A stretch of 64,000 nt of DNA from NCBI RefSeq assembly GCF_001306455.1, contig NZ_LGTQ01000013.1, positions 1-64,000 of the forward strand. Direction: 5' to 3'. Below the pieces are notes generated by a model, which made no database searches, was not told the DNA's origin, and worked only from the letters and a program-made list of their open reading frames with translations. Both the position numbers and the translations under genes were made by a program. Below are positions 25,104-34,639 of the stretch, in pieces. The number at the start of each line of letters is the position of its first letter. The stretch's first letter is position 1. Source of the DNA: Jiulongibacter sediminis. Its GTDB lineage: Bacteria > Bacteroidota > Bacteroidia > Cytophagales > Spirosomataceae.

Positions 25104-28094
25104 TTAGAATGATACATTAAGGCCAAGCATGTAAGTTCTGGCTTTTGGATAGGTAAAACGGTCAATTCCAAAAGTTTGAATTCCGCCGGTGGAGCTTCCG
25201 GTGTTTACCTCAGGGTCAAAGCCACTGTAGTCGGTAAGAACAAAAAGGTTTTGACCTGTCAGTGAGAATTGTACACCTTTAATCCAGTTGCTACTCAAGA
25301 GTTTCTCCGGGCTTAGGTTATAGGAGAGCGTAGCATTGTTCATTCTTAGATAGCTACCGTTTTCAAGATACCTTGTTGAAACTTCATTGGAGTTTGAAAT
25401 AGCCTCCTCAGGGTACTCAACAGCAAAAGCAGTCGTATTAAAAGAAGAAGAAAGGCTTCCCTTATTGAAAATTGACATGGCCGTGTGATTGAAAATTTTG
25501 TTTCCTGATACTCCGTTGAAATTGAGCCCCAGATCAAAATTTTTGTAGCCCAGATTGACAGTGAAAGCATAAAGCACATTTGGAATTGCGGTTCCCACAA
25601 CATATCGGTCATTTTCCAAAACCTGGCCGTCTCCGTTTTTATCGAGGTAAGCGTTTAAACCATCGTCACCGATACCTACAAATTCTTTCATGTAGAAGGC
25701 ACCTATAGACTCACCGTTTATGTAGCCATTGATGGTAGCTCCCGTTTGTCCGGCACCCTGAGCAGCTCCTGTAGTCAGAACAGCGTAAGGTGAGTTTTCA
25801 ACAGAGTTTTTCATCAGTGTTATGTTTCCACCAATGCCATAATAAAAGCTTCTTTGGCTGCTGCTGCGATAATCAAGGGATAACTCAAGACCGGAGTTTT
25901 TGATTTGCATATCCGGTACGTTTGTCCAGTAGGTGGCCGTAGGTTGAATTGGGTCAGCGGGCACCACTTCCAGTAAGATGTTCTCTGAAGTTTTGTTGAA
26001 ATAGTCAACAGTACCTGTCAGCTTATTGGCAAGTATGCCAAAGTCAATACCGATGTTCGATTGTCTGGATACCTCCCATTGGATATTCGGGTTTGCCAAT
26101 CGTGTAAAGATTGTGCCGTAAGGGTAATCATCCAACGTATTGGCGTTAGGGTTAAGAGGATAGGTGTCATTCCCAGACTTGCTTTCTACGTAATTCGCCT
26201 GAGTTATCTTAGAAGGAATCTCCTGATTACCGGTCAAACCCCAGCTGGCTCTTAGTTTCAAATTCGTGAAAACCGAGGTGGTCATAAAATCCTCATTGCT
26301 GATATTCCAGCCTGCGGCAAAAGATGGGAAGTAACCGTATTTATTATTTTCACCGAATTTAGATGAACCATCTGCCCGCATGGTGGCTGTGAAAAGGTAT
26401 TTGTCTTCAAAACCGTAATTCACTCTTCCAAAGAATGATTGAAGCTCATTTTTGATGGCATACGTGTTTAGTGTTGTCGGCTGCTCCTGCGTGCTGGTCT
26501 GATCCTGATAAATAGGCTCAATACCGCTGCTGGCAAAACCAGTCAGGTTAAAACCGCGAAGATGCTCAAAGGTTTTCTGATACGAATGCCCGGCTAAAAA
26601 ATTCAGGTTATGACTGCTTTTCTGATAGTTATAGGTCAAGGTATTTTCGATCAGGTTATTGTCATTTTTTACCAAAGAAGAATTTAATGAGCCAAGATCA
26701 AGCCCCTCAAGAAGAGCATACGGCAGCATCTGTACGATCCTGTCTGTTGAAGAACGGTCTAGGCCAACGTTGAGCTTATACGTAAGGTCATCTGTAATTT
26801 TCAGACTGGGAGAAAAATTGGCAATAATACGGTTATTGACGGCATTGTCTTTATAGATTTCCTGACGGGTCAGAGGGTTCAGCATATCATCAATAAGGCT
26901 TGGACTTCCATTGGTATACGCCGGGATAGTCGGGTTAAGCTGAAGCATATTCACGACCATTGAACCACCGTCGGGCCTGTTATTTTCAGTTTGGGAAGCC
27001 GTCAGGTTATACGCAATATTTAATCTGCCGTTTAAACCGGTCTGATTTAGATTGAGACGGCCTGAGTAACGCTTTAAATTGCTATTGAGAAGAATGCCTT
27101 CCTGATTATCGAGACCAAGCGATGCAAAATAGGAGAATTTTTCACTAGCTGCTCCACTTATGGAGAGGTGGGTGGTATAAGACTGAGCCGTTCGTGTCAG
27201 TTCATCTTGCCAGTCTGTGCTGCCACCGGCATTATAGAGGTTGCCACCGGCATTAACTACTTGCTTTTTGAATTCATCAGCACTGAAAACATCAATCTTG
27301 TTTGATAATGTAGAAATGGCAGTGCTGGCGGATAAATTCATTTCTGTTTTGCCTGATTTTCCTTTTTTCGTGGTGATGACCACAACGCCATTGGCAGCTC
27401 TGGCACCGTAAATAGCAGCAGCTGAAGCATCTTTCAGGATGTTGATGGATTCAATATCCTGGGGGTTGATGAAGTTCAAAGGGTTGGTGGCAACGCCTGT
27501 TGAAGAGTTGTCGAGAACAAAACCGTCAATCACATAAAGCGGTGTCGTTCCTGATCTTAAACTACCAACTCCGCGAATGATGACATCTTGAGATGCACCG
27601 GGTTCGCCGCTGACAGACGAGACGTTAACACCTGCTACTTTACCCTGTAAAAGCTGTCCGGGGTTGACTACTATCCCCTTGTTAAAGTCTTTGCTCTTTA
27701 GGGTCCCTACTGCTCCTGTAAGGTCAGATTTCTTTTGAGTACCGTATGCGAGTACTACAATATCATCTAACTGAGAAGCTGAGGGCTCCAGCTGAACAGA
27801 GATGTTGGTCTGGCTTCCCACCAAAACCTCTTGTGACGTGAAGCCGATAAAATTGAAGACCAATACTGAGTTTTCGTCTTTGACAGTAATGGAGTACTCG
27901 CCGCTGGCATTTGTAAGGGAACCATTTGTGGTTCCTTTTTCAATAATTGAACAGCCAATCAAAGGAGTGCCGTCAGGCTCTGTGACTGTACCGTTAATTT
28001 GAATCGTTAGTGGTGCTGCGTTGGCTACTCCTGATAAAAAGAAAAGGAGCATAGTACCAAGTGCACACAATCGGAGAAATAGATTGTTTTTCAT
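25104..28094 (-). CDS. susC: SusC/RagA family TonB-linked outer-membrane transporter
   Basis: 996 residues. Signal peptide (MKNNLFLRLCALGTMLLFFL), then a carboxypeptidase-D-like domain (about 30-115), a TonB-box region (LDDIVVLAYGTQKK), the plug (about 120-230, with the SusC signature LYVIDGFVLDN and AAIYGARAANGVVVITTKKG) and a beta-barrel to the end, closing with TYMLGLNVSF. It imports SusD-bound ligand with TonB energy. There is no N-terminal STN domain and no adjacent anti-sigma/sigma pair or hybrid two-component sensor, so its specific regulator is not in the window. Confidence 0.94.
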   Translation of the reverse strand: MKNNLFLRLCALGTMLLFFLSGVANAAPLTIQINGTVTEPDGTPLIGCSIIEKGTTNGSLTNASGEYSITVKDENSVLVFNFIGFTSQEVLVGSQTNISVQLEPSASQLDDIVVLAYGTQKKSDLTGAVGTLKSKDFNKGIVVNPGQLLQGKVAGVNVSSVSGEPGASQDVIIRGVGSLRSGTTPLYVIDGFVLDNSSTGVATNPLNFINPQDIESINILKDASAAAIYGARAANGVVVITTKKGKSGKTEMNLSASTAISTLSNKIDVFSADEFKKQVVNAGGNLYNAGGSTDWQDELTRTAQSYTTHLSISGAASEKFSYFASLGLDNQEGILLNSNLKRYSGRLNLNQTGLNGRLNIAYNLTASQTENNRPDGGSMVVNMLQLNPTIPAYTNGSPSLIDDMLNPLTRQEIYKDNAVNNRIIANFSPSLKITDDLTYKLNVGLDRSSTDRIVQMLPYALLEGLDLGSLNSSLVKNDNNLIENTLTYNYQKSSHNLNFLAGHSYQKTFEHLRGFNLTGFASSGIEPIYQDQTSTQEQPTTLNTYAIKNELQSFFGRVNYGFEDKYLFTATMRADGSSKFGENNKYGYFPSFAAGWNISNEDFMTTSVFTNLKLRASWGLTGNQEIPSKITQANYVESKSGNDTYPLNPNANTLDDYPYGTIFTRLANPNIQWEVSRQSNIGIDFGILANKLTGTVDYFNKTSENILLEVVPADPIQPTATYWTNVPDMQIKNSGLELSLDYRSSSQRSFYYGIGGNITLMKNSVENSPYAVLTTGAAQGAGQTGATINGYINGESIGAFYMKEFVGIGDDGLNAYLDKNGDGQVLENDRYVVGTAIPNVLYAFTVNLGYKNFDLGLNFNGVSGNKIFNHTAMSIFNKGSLSSSFNTTAFAVEYPEEAISNSNEVSTRYLENGSYLRMNNATLSYNLSPEKLLSSNWIKGVQFSLTGQNLFVLTDYSGFDPEVNTGSSTGGIQTFGIDRFTYPKARTYMLGLNVSF

Positions 28095-28452
28095 GTTACT
28101 TGAAGAGTTAATTGATCAATAGGTTCTTTCTGAAGCGAAAAGAGTATTTCGAAAAGATTGTGTTGGATTAACTAAAGTTAATCTTTTTGTTGTCAAACCT
28201 TTACAGGAGCTACTCTTTTTTTGAAAGAACTTTTCAGATCGTTTTGGCTTAAGGACTTTTGGTTTTTCGGCCGCAAAACTAGGATTGCAAATGGCTTGGA
28301 ACCAGACAGAATTTCAGACTTAATTATTTGATAAAACTGTGTTGAATATGTTAATGGTCAAGTCATCATTTCTTAAACAATCCTTAATACGGGAGTTGGA
28401 TATTTTAACTACTTTAGGCTCTTCCTAACTATTCAAACCTCTTCAATGCGAA
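28095..28452. other. Divergent intergenic region (358 nt) upstream of susC
   Basis: AT-rich spacer between susC (-) and the GDPD-like gene (+). On the minus strand TAACTTTA (28180-28173) is a 7/8 match to a -7 box, but the nearest TTG (28196-28194) is only 13 nt upstream, too close for the usual spacing. Nothing convincing was seen for the plus-strand gene. No RNA or small gene recognised. Confidence 0.4.
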
Positions 28453-29172
28453 ATGAAAACCAGGCTGCTGATTGTTGTTCTTTTTTGCCTTCAAAACTTA
28501 AATCTTACTGCTCAAAAAGTACATGCCCATAATGATTATGAACACGATTTTCCGTTTTGGGAGGCTTATACAGCTGGGGTAAAATCAGTGGAGGCTGATG
28601 TTTTTGAGGTGGATGGCAAGCTGCTGGTGGCTCACAACAGAGAGGATGTTTCCGCCGAACGGAATTTAGAAAATCTTTATTTACAGCCGCTGGTCAAGGT
28701 TGTTCAAGCGTCGGGGTTTCAGGGTTTACAATTGTTGATTGATTTCAAAACGGAGGCGGAGCCAACGCTGTCGGCCTTAATGAAACTTTTGGAAAATTAT
28801 CCTCAATTGACGGCTAACAAGAAGGTGACTATTGCTGTCTCGGGAAACAGGCCTTCTGATTATTCTGCTTTTCTGGAATACATTCAATTTGATCATCAGG
28901 ACGCCGAAAACTGGCCTGAAACCTTAGACAATATTGCTCTTTTGAGCCTTCCTTTTTATAAAATTTCTCCCTGGAAAGGGCAGGATGAATTACCTCTAAA
29001 AGACAGGTCAAAAATGGAAGAAATGATTGCCATTGCCCACCGGAGAGGTCTCCCCATTCGTTTCTGGGCAACGCCAGATACACCTTTAGCCTGGAAAACA
29101 CTCAAAGAACTCGGCGTTGATTATATCAATACCGATAAACCCTATGAGTGTGTTAATTTTCTGGAAAAGTAG
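28453..29172 (+). CDS. Secreted GDPD/PI-PLC-like phosphodiesterase
   Basis: 239 residues with a signal peptide (MKTRLLIVVLFCLQNLNLTA). The start of the mature protein, VHAHNDYEHDFPF, then GVKSVEADVFEVDGKLLVAHN, gives the His, Glu-x-Asp and second His of the glycerophosphodiester phosphodiesterase TIM barrel. The C-terminal IRFWATPDTPLAWKTLKELG and VDYINTDKPYEC also fit. It should split phosphodiesters such as deacylated phospholipids or teichoic/phospho-glycans in the periplasm, and its product could feed the nearby alkaline phosphatase. Convergent with the lyase gene, only 4 nt between stops. Confidence 0.82.
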   Translation: MKTRLLIVVLFCLQNLNLTAQKVHAHNDYEHDFPFWEAYTAGVKSVEADVFEVDGKLLVAHNREDVSAERNLENLYLQPLVKVVQASGFQGLQLLIDFKTEAEPTLSALMKLLENYPQLTANKKVTIAVSGNRPSDYSAFLEYIQFDHQDAENWPETLDNIALLSLPFYKISPWKGQDELPLKDRSKMEEMIAIAHRRGLPIRFWATPDTPLAWKTLKELGVDYINTDKPYECVNFLEK

Positions 29173-29176
29173 CCGA

Positions 29177-31096
29177 TTAGTTTACCTTTTGAAAAAGGAA
29201 AGTGTAATCACCTTTGGCTTTGAGTTTTTTGTTCTCAAAAATGATCCTCTTCACCACTTCACCGTCCCAACGGGTTTTAAAAGCACTGTACTCCATGCCT
29301 TCTGAAGAGGGTTCTTCAATATTCATACTCCACATTTTAGGATCGAATTTAAGACGGAGCTTTTCTCCATTGGCCGAAATCAAAACCAATTCTCCCGGTG
29401 CCTGACTCTTAATGGCACAAATGGTCATAAATACCTGCTGCAGACTTTCAGTTTTTGAAAGATTATAGACGTCCTTAAGACTTACGCTGGGCTCTTGTTG
29501 GCTGATACTGATTTTACGTTTCCAGCTTTTAATGCCCGACGATTCAGGGTAAGCCTTCCGCATGTTGAGTTGAAGGGCTGTTTCTTTGGCGTTTTCTACA
29601 ACTTCCACCTCGGTGGCCTCAAAAGACCGGCCGTTTTCCTGCACCTCGCTGTTTATTAGAGGTACATTATGGTGGTCAGACCGGGTAAACCATAAAGTAT
29701 AGCGTTCAGAAGAGAACGTTCGGGCCGTATAGTTACCCCGCCCGGCGTCAATGATCATGGGCTGGCCATCCTGATAAATGATAAAGTCGCCAATGTCATT
29801 ATGATTATGGCTTTCGGCATTATGGCCGCCGTGAGTTGCCATAAAAAGTCCGTGGTTATTTCTGGCTACCAGCACCTGAATATCTTCAAACCAGACTTTT
29901 CTGACAGGCTGGAGCTCGGCTTTTTCATCAGGAATATTTTTTATGGTGAGCAGATTTTCCATGGTTCTCATCCGCATAAAACCGTGGGTAGATTTCATGC
30001 CGAACTGTTGAAAAGCCCATTGCCCGAAGGTAGCCAGCGGTTCACTATCAATGGCTCCGCCCAGTCGGTAAAGTAGCAGGCCATCGGGAGCGAGGGTGGG
30101 GTCAGCGTCGGCAAAATTGACAAAATAGGATTCGTCGATATGAGTTTTGTAAATATAATTACTCATGTTTTGAATCAATTGCTCCTGATAAATATTGACT
30201 TTACCACTTGTGCTTTTATCAAGTAATTCCAGACAATCAAAAACGGAACCACCGGCCGCAAACCAGTAGGAGGGGCCTTCATCACAGCCTCCGTCATCAC
30301 CCAGGCTGTTAAGGTAACTATCAAGTCCTGCCATAGCTCTGTAAACCATTTCGTGCCTAGGAGCTTCTTCAGGCTCAAGAAGAAGGGTGCTGAGGAGCCA
30401 GTTTGACATGATCCAGGGATTCCAGTTGTTTACGGGTTTGGTTTTGCTCATATACCCGTAGTTCTCTGAATCCTGAATCATCGGCATGAAAATCCTACTG
30501 TTAGTTTCAGAATAAATTCGTTTCCTGATCAATGGGTTGATTTTATCCATTTCAGGACCGCAGAGGTAGTCGGCCAAAGCCAGTACTCCTGCCGTTTCTG
30601 CCTGAAATAGATCAACATAAGGGTGGTCAATATCCGGCAAACCCGTGTGTGAGATGTGGGCCGGAACACCCCAGTAACTTTCTTCACAAATGGACCAAAT
30701 ACCATTGAAGATGGCCTCGGAAAACCTGCCTTTTCCCTCCATGCTTTCTGCAAGCACCAAATGCATGAGATTTTCTCGTTTCCCGAAAGAAATTTCCTGA
30801 TGAACAGAGCGGTCACCACTTCGTTTGTATTCCATCATGATGGAACCCGAGATGGGCATGAATTCATATTCAAGAGCCGCCTCTCCCTGTTTAATGACTT
30901 CGAGGATTGTTTTGGACGGCAAGGCTTTAGCCCATTCCTCAGGAGTTTTCGGGTAGGGCTTAAATTCTTCTTTTGAGATTAGATATTTCTCAATATCACT
31001 GGTCGACCAGTTATTTTGGAGGAGGTTTCGCTCAGTTATTTGTGAGAAGCCACAAAGCGAAATGGTCATTAAAAGGCAAAAGAAGATTGTTTTCAT
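29177..31096 (-). CDS. Heparinase II/III family polysaccharide lyase
   Basis: 639 residues from the ATG at 31096, which gives a clean signal peptide (MKTIFFCLLMTISLCGFSQ); ATGs 1 and 3 codons further upstream are possible. The N-terminal half is an (alpha/alpha) toroid (DEGPSYWFAAGGSVFDCLEL with conserved Tyr/Trp), and the second half is a beta-sandwich with the heparinase II/III signature HNAESHNHNDIGDFIIYQDG and IDAGRGNYT. Such lyases cut uronic-acid polysaccharides (heparin/heparan, alginate, glucuronan) by beta-elimination. It lies 45 nt after a sulfatase gene on the same strand, which suggests a sulfated glycosaminoglycan-like substrate. Confidence 0.87.
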   Translation of the reverse strand: MKTIFFCLLMTISLCGFSQITERNLLQNNWSTSDIEKYLISKEEFKPYPKTPEEWAKALPSKTILEVIKQGEAALEYEFMPISGSIMMEYKRSGDRSVHQEISFGKRENLMHLVLAESMEGKGRFSEAIFNGIWSICEESYWGVPAHISHTGLPDIDHPYVDLFQAETAGVLALADYLCGPEMDKINPLIRKRIYSETNSRIFMPMIQDSENYGYMSKTKPVNNWNPWIMSNWLLSTLLLEPEEAPRHEMVYRAMAGLDSYLNSLGDDGGCDEGPSYWFAAGGSVFDCLELLDKSTSGKVNIYQEQLIQNMSNYIYKTHIDESYFVNFADADPTLAPDGLLLYRLGGAIDSEPLATFGQWAFQQFGMKSTHGFMRMRTMENLLTIKNIPDEKAELQPVRKVWFEDIQVLVARNNHGLFMATHGGHNAESHNHNDIGDFIIYQDGQPMIIDAGRGNYTARTFSSERYTLWFTRSDHHNVPLINSEVQENGRSFEATEVEVVENAKETALQLNMRKAYPESSGIKSWKRKISISQQEPSVSLKDVYNLSKTESLQQVFMTICAIKSQAPGELVLISANGEKLRLKFDPKMWSMNIEEPSSEGMEYSAFKTRWDGEVVKRIIFENKKLKAKGDYTFLFQKVN

Positions 31097-31140
31097 CATG
31101 ATCAATAGGTTGACTAAAAGGCCATTTATAAAAGTGTCAA

Positions 31141-32763
31141 TTACTCTCCTCCCCTTGAGATAAGCCCCTTTTCTTTGTATTTGTCAATAAAGTGCTGATC
31201 AAGCTCCTCCGAATCTTTGTATTTAATTCTTAAATCGCTCAGGTCAGCTTTGAGCTTTTTGACGACCTCGGCGTATTCTGGATCATTATAGACATTACGA
31301 AGCTCTTTCGGGTCATTTTTTCGATCATACAGCTCCCATTCATCCACATCGTAATAGAAATGAACAAGTTTGAAATCCTCGGTGACAATACCGTAGTGGC
31401 GTTTTACCATGTGCACCGCCGGGTATTCGTAATAATGATAGTACACGGCATCTCTGAAATTCTCGGTTTCTCCTCTGAATAATGGAATTAGGTTTTCGCC
31501 CTGCATGTCGGCAGGGGCCTCTACACCAGCTGCGGCGAGAATAGTTTGGGCAAAGTCCAGATTCTGTACCATTTGCGTGTTTCTGGAACCTGCTTTTATT
31601 ACCCCGGGCCATTTAACCAATAAAGGCGTTTTGAAAGACTCATTATAGATGAACCTTTTGTCAAACCAGCCATGCTCGCCCAGATAGAACCCCTGATCGG
31701 AGGTGTAAATGACAATGGTGTTTTCTGCGAGTCCGCTTTCTTCGAGATAGTCAAGGACTTTGCCCACACCTTCATCAACTGAGGCAATGCTACCCAGGTA
31801 GTCCTGCATATATCGCTGATATCGCCATTTCATTTTGTCCTGTTGAGACATAGTCGGGTAGTCCTTGATAAACTGCTCATTCATAGGTCCGTAGACGGCA
31901 TCCCAGGCGGCTCGCTGTTCTTCATTCATAGCCCCAACTTCCCGGGCGAAAGCTCCTTTGTCCCAGCCGGCTGTTTCAGGAATTCCCAATTGATCCATGA
32001 CATCGGGGTAGATTTTGGAATCTCCGGCCCAGTTCATGTGCTTGAGCAGATTCATCTCGGCTTCATGGGCGGCAGATCCTCTACCGCTGTAATCGTCAAA
32101 AAGCGTCTCGGGTTCTTTGAAAGTACGTTTGGTAAAGTCTGTATAATGACGTTCTGCCGGCAACCATTCCCGATGCGGAGCTTTGTGCAGGTAGGCCATG
32201 AAGAAAGGCTTGTCCTCTTCTCGCTCCGTTTTAAGCCAGTTGATGGTCATGTCGGTGATGAGGTCGGTCACATAGCCGGTAATGGTTTTTTTTCCTTCTT
32301 TTTTGGTGATGAACTCCGGATTATAATAGCGACCCTGACCTGGCAGAATTTTGAATTCATCAAAACCTTTCGGGTTATTGCCGAAATGCAATTTGCCAAA
32401 CATGGCCGTTTGGTAGCCATTGGCTTGCAATAGTTGCGGGAAAGTCATTTGAGTAGTATCAAACGGGAAGTTATTATCAATTTTACCATTCAAATGGCTG
32501 TGTTTTCCGGTCAGGATCACTGCACGAGATGGAGCACAAATGGAATTGGTAACACAGGCATTGGTAAACAGCATACCGTCATTAGCGATACGATCAATAT
32601 TTGGGGTCTCAATCAACGTATTGTCATAGGCAGATATCGCCTGATACGCATGATCATCCGCCATGATAAAGAGGATGTTCGGGCGTTTTGGAGTTTCTTC
32701 TGTGCATGAGAATAGAAATGAAACTCCGAGAATGAGAAATCCGAGGGTTCTGATTTTTTTCAT
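31141..32763 (-). CDS. Lipoprotein sulfatase (arylsulfatase/N-sulfoglucosamine sulfohydrolase type)
   Basis: 540 residues. The signal ends in FLFSC with lipid Cys20. The formylglycine site is CAPSR (76-80), preceded by the metal pair Asp36-Asp37 in MADDHAYQ; later metal ligands occur in YTSDQGFYLGEHGWFDKR. Active-site Cys must be converted to formylglycine by a maturase located elsewhere. It removes sulfate esters from glycans and sits upstream of the heparinase-type lyase. Likely anchored in the outer membrane or periplasm. Confidence 0.92.
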   Translation of the reverse strand: MKKIRTLGFLILGVSFLFSCTEETPKRPNILFIMADDHAYQAISAYDNTLIETPNIDRIANDGMLFTNACVTNSICAPSRAVILTGKHSHLNGKIDNNFPFDTTQMTFPQLLQANGYQTAMFGKLHFGNNPKGFDEFKILPGQGRYYNPEFITKKEGKKTITGYVTDLITDMTINWLKTEREEDKPFFMAYLHKAPHREWLPAERHYTDFTKRTFKEPETLFDDYSGRGSAAHEAEMNLLKHMNWAGDSKIYPDVMDQLGIPETAGWDKGAFAREVGAMNEEQRAAWDAVYGPMNEQFIKDYPTMSQQDKMKWRYQRYMQDYLGSIASVDEGVGKVLDYLEESGLAENTIVIYTSDQGFYLGEHGWFDKRFIYNESFKTPLLVKWPGVIKAGSRNTQMVQNLDFAQTILAAAGVEAPADMQGENLIPLFRGETENFRDAVYYHYYEYPAVHMVKRHYGIVTEDFKLVHFYYDVDEWELYDRKNDPKELRNVYNDPEYAEVVKKLKADLSDLRIKYKDSEELDQHFIDKYKEKGLISRGGE

Positions 32764-32815
32764 AGGGTTACTTTAGATAACCCAAGATCGTAATATTTTA
32801 TGAATCACTGAAGAG

Positions 32816-32835
32816 TTATTGGCCTCGGCCAATAA
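32816..32835 (-). terminator. Hairpin between lipoprotein and sulfatase genes
   Basis: Perfect 9-bp stem TTATTGGCC / GGCCAATAA with a 2-nt loop in the 82-nt gap. There is no T-tract, so it may be a weak terminator or an mRNA-end stabiliser. Confidence 0.5.
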
Positions 32836-32845
32836 GAGTCTTAAA

Positions 32846-33268
32846 TCAGTCGATAAAATCCAGAACTGCTTCTCCATTCATACATTCAATACCTGAAGGA
32901 ATGGGAGCGATGGAGCAGTCTGAAATCACGCCATATTTGTCGTTAAAAGTAGCGGTAAGGCTCGTGTAGTGTCTGACTTTTTTGAGAAAGCACTCCGTGT
33001 CCTGATTGACATTGTAAACAATATATCCGGCTGGTCCGCCGCAGGCTTTACTTCCGATCTCGGTGAATTTCCATTCGTTGGCATCGCTGCACGAGAATTC
33101 TTTTGATAACGATTCTATTTCAGAATACAGGTCTTGCAACAGTTTTTCATCAGCTTCTCGGCTGGTGTCCTGAGAAATAGCTCCTGTAGTTTCGCATCCG
33201 GCGTCTACCGAGCTTTCGGGACAAGCAATACTTACGAAGATCAATAGAGTTAGGGAAAGAATTTTCAT
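32846..33268 (-). CDS. Small lipoprotein of unknown function
   Basis: 140 residues from ATG 33268, chosen because it begins a lipoprotein signal (MKILSLTLLIFVSIAC, lipid Cys16); a longer frame upstream overlaps the dipeptidase gene and has no signal. The mature part is Cys-rich (about seven further Cys) with segments KACGGPAGYIVYNV and IPSGIECMNGEAVLDFID. Similar short lipoproteins occur in Bacteroidota but I do not recognise a function. Located between dipeptidase and sulfatase genes on one strand. Confidence 0.72.
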   Translation of the reverse strand: MKILSLTLLIFVSIACPESSVDAGCETTGAISQDTSREADEKLLQDLYSEIESLSKEFSCSDANEWKFTEIGSKACGGPAGYIVYNVNQDTECFLKKVRHYTSLTATFNDKYGVISDCSIAPIPSGIECMNGEAVLDFID

Positions 33269-33329
33269 GGTTTCGGTTTGTGATTTCAGTCCTTTAACGC
33301 CCTTATCTGGCAAATAGTTTATGCCAATG

Positions 33330-34523
33330 TCAATGCTTTTTGGCGTAATCAAGTGTAGCCTGCCATACCCGGAAAAGGTTGCCTGAGCAAATTTTCTCAA
33401 TATCTTCATCGGAGTACCCTTTCTCCAGCAGTAGGTTGATGATATTCGGGTAATCGGAAACATCTTTGAGTCCCAGCGGCAAAGAGTCACCCACACCATC
33501 AAAATCAGAGCCGAAGCCAACATGATCAACACCAGCCAGATTGACAACCCGTTCAATATGATTCACTACCATTTCAACATCACTATACATTTCAGGATGA
33601 CTTTCACCAAAGGCTCTAATGAGCTCACGAGCACCCGGGTCTCTCATACCCAGCCCTTTTTCTTCCAGCATTTCCATCATTTCTTTTCGCAGGGTATTTC
33701 GCGTTTCGGTGACTTTACCATCGAGAAAAGTTGATCCGAAATTAATCATAATAACGCCGTTGTTTTCTTTGACCATTTTCACCATCTCGTCGGTCATATT
33801 TCGCTCAAAATCGGGTGTGAAATGGCGTAGAGAAGAATGCGAGGCAATCACCGGTATCGGTGTAATTTTCATCACATCGTAAAACGTGCTGTCTGAAACG
33901 TGAGAAATATCAATCATAATACCTTGCCGGGCCATTTCCTGAACTACCTCTTCGCCAAACGGACTCAAACCTTGCCAAACCCGAGTAGTATCGTAAGATG
34001 AATCGCCCAGTTGATTGACTTTACTATGCGTTAAAGTTATGTAGCTGATACCTCTCTTTTTGAAATAAGCTATGTCTTCAACAGAGCCCACCGGACTGCC
34101 ATTCTCCATGCCCATTGGCAAAGCTATTTTTCCTTTTTTAAAGGCTTTTCTGACCTCTTTTGGGCTGGTGGCTATCTGGAAATAATCTTTATCTTCTTTG
34201 GCAATGTACTCCACCATATTGATGAGGCTATCAGCCAATTTTTCCCCACCCTCCTGTGTATACGAGGCCGGAATGTAGATGGACATGAATGGAGCATCAA
34301 GCCCGCCTTCTTTCGCTCTTTTGAAATCAAAATCACCATTCTCAGACTCTACCGGTATACCTGTGTACTCTTTGGTCAATTGAAAATTCTGCACTTTCAG
34401 GCGGTATGGAAGGTCAACATGCCCATCCGTAATAATGAATTTATGAGCTAGCTCAACGGCTTTTTCCTGAGCTTTAAGGCTCAGGATAGGAACAAGGGTG
34501 AGGGCAAGAAGTAGTTTTTTCAT
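33330..34523 (-). CDS. Membrane dipeptidase family protein (peptidase M19), secreted
   Basis: 397 residues with a signal peptide (MKKLLLALTLVPILSLKAQ). The binuclear zinc site of renal-dipeptidase-type enzymes is visible: His35 and Asp37 in TDGHVDLPY, a bridging Glu in GMENGSPVG, His in TLTHSKVNQ, His in VIASHSSLRHF, and Asp in VGFGSDFDGVG. It cleaves dipeptides, including D-amino-acid ones, in the periplasm. The downstream lipoprotein starts 61 nt after its stop. Confidence 0.92.
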   Translation of the reverse strand: MKKLLLALTLVPILSLKAQEKAVELAHKFIITDGHVDLPYRLKVQNFQLTKEYTGIPVESENGDFDFKRAKEGGLDAPFMSIYIPASYTQEGGEKLADSLINMVEYIAKEDKDYFQIATSPKEVRKAFKKGKIALPMGMENGSPVGSVEDIAYFKKRGISYITLTHSKVNQLGDSSYDTTRVWQGLSPFGEEVVQEMARQGIMIDISHVSDSTFYDVMKITPIPVIASHSSLRHFTPDFERNMTDEMVKMVKENNGVIMINFGSTFLDGKVTETRNTLRKEMMEMLEEKGLGMRDPGARELIRAFGESHPEMYSDVEMVVNHIERVVNLAGVDHVGFGSDFDGVGDSLPLGLKDVSDYPNIINLLLEKGYSDEDIEKICSGNLFRVWQATLDYAKKH

Positions 34524-34639
34524 CGGGTTTTCAGGTTTATTGATGTTAAAAACTACAAAGTGTTTTCTAAAACCTCTGCTATTTTGGTCTACGAATGGCT
34601 GATTTTCAGATTATAATACTATTCTGCCTCTTTTTCTTC

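Noticed and set aside
28173-28196. susC promoter from TAACTTTA and a nearby TTG
   Set aside because: Spacing is only 13 nt, outside the usual 19-21, and the -7 box is imperfect.
31843-32433. Plus-strand open frame of 196 codons opposite the sulfatase
   Set aside because: It is fully inside the sulfatase gene, whose motifs are clear, and its translation has no recognisable domain.
33269-33556. Long N-terminal extension of the small lipoprotein
   Set aside because: It overlaps the M19 dipeptidase gene and lacks a signal; the ATG at 33268 gives a proper lipoprotein signal.
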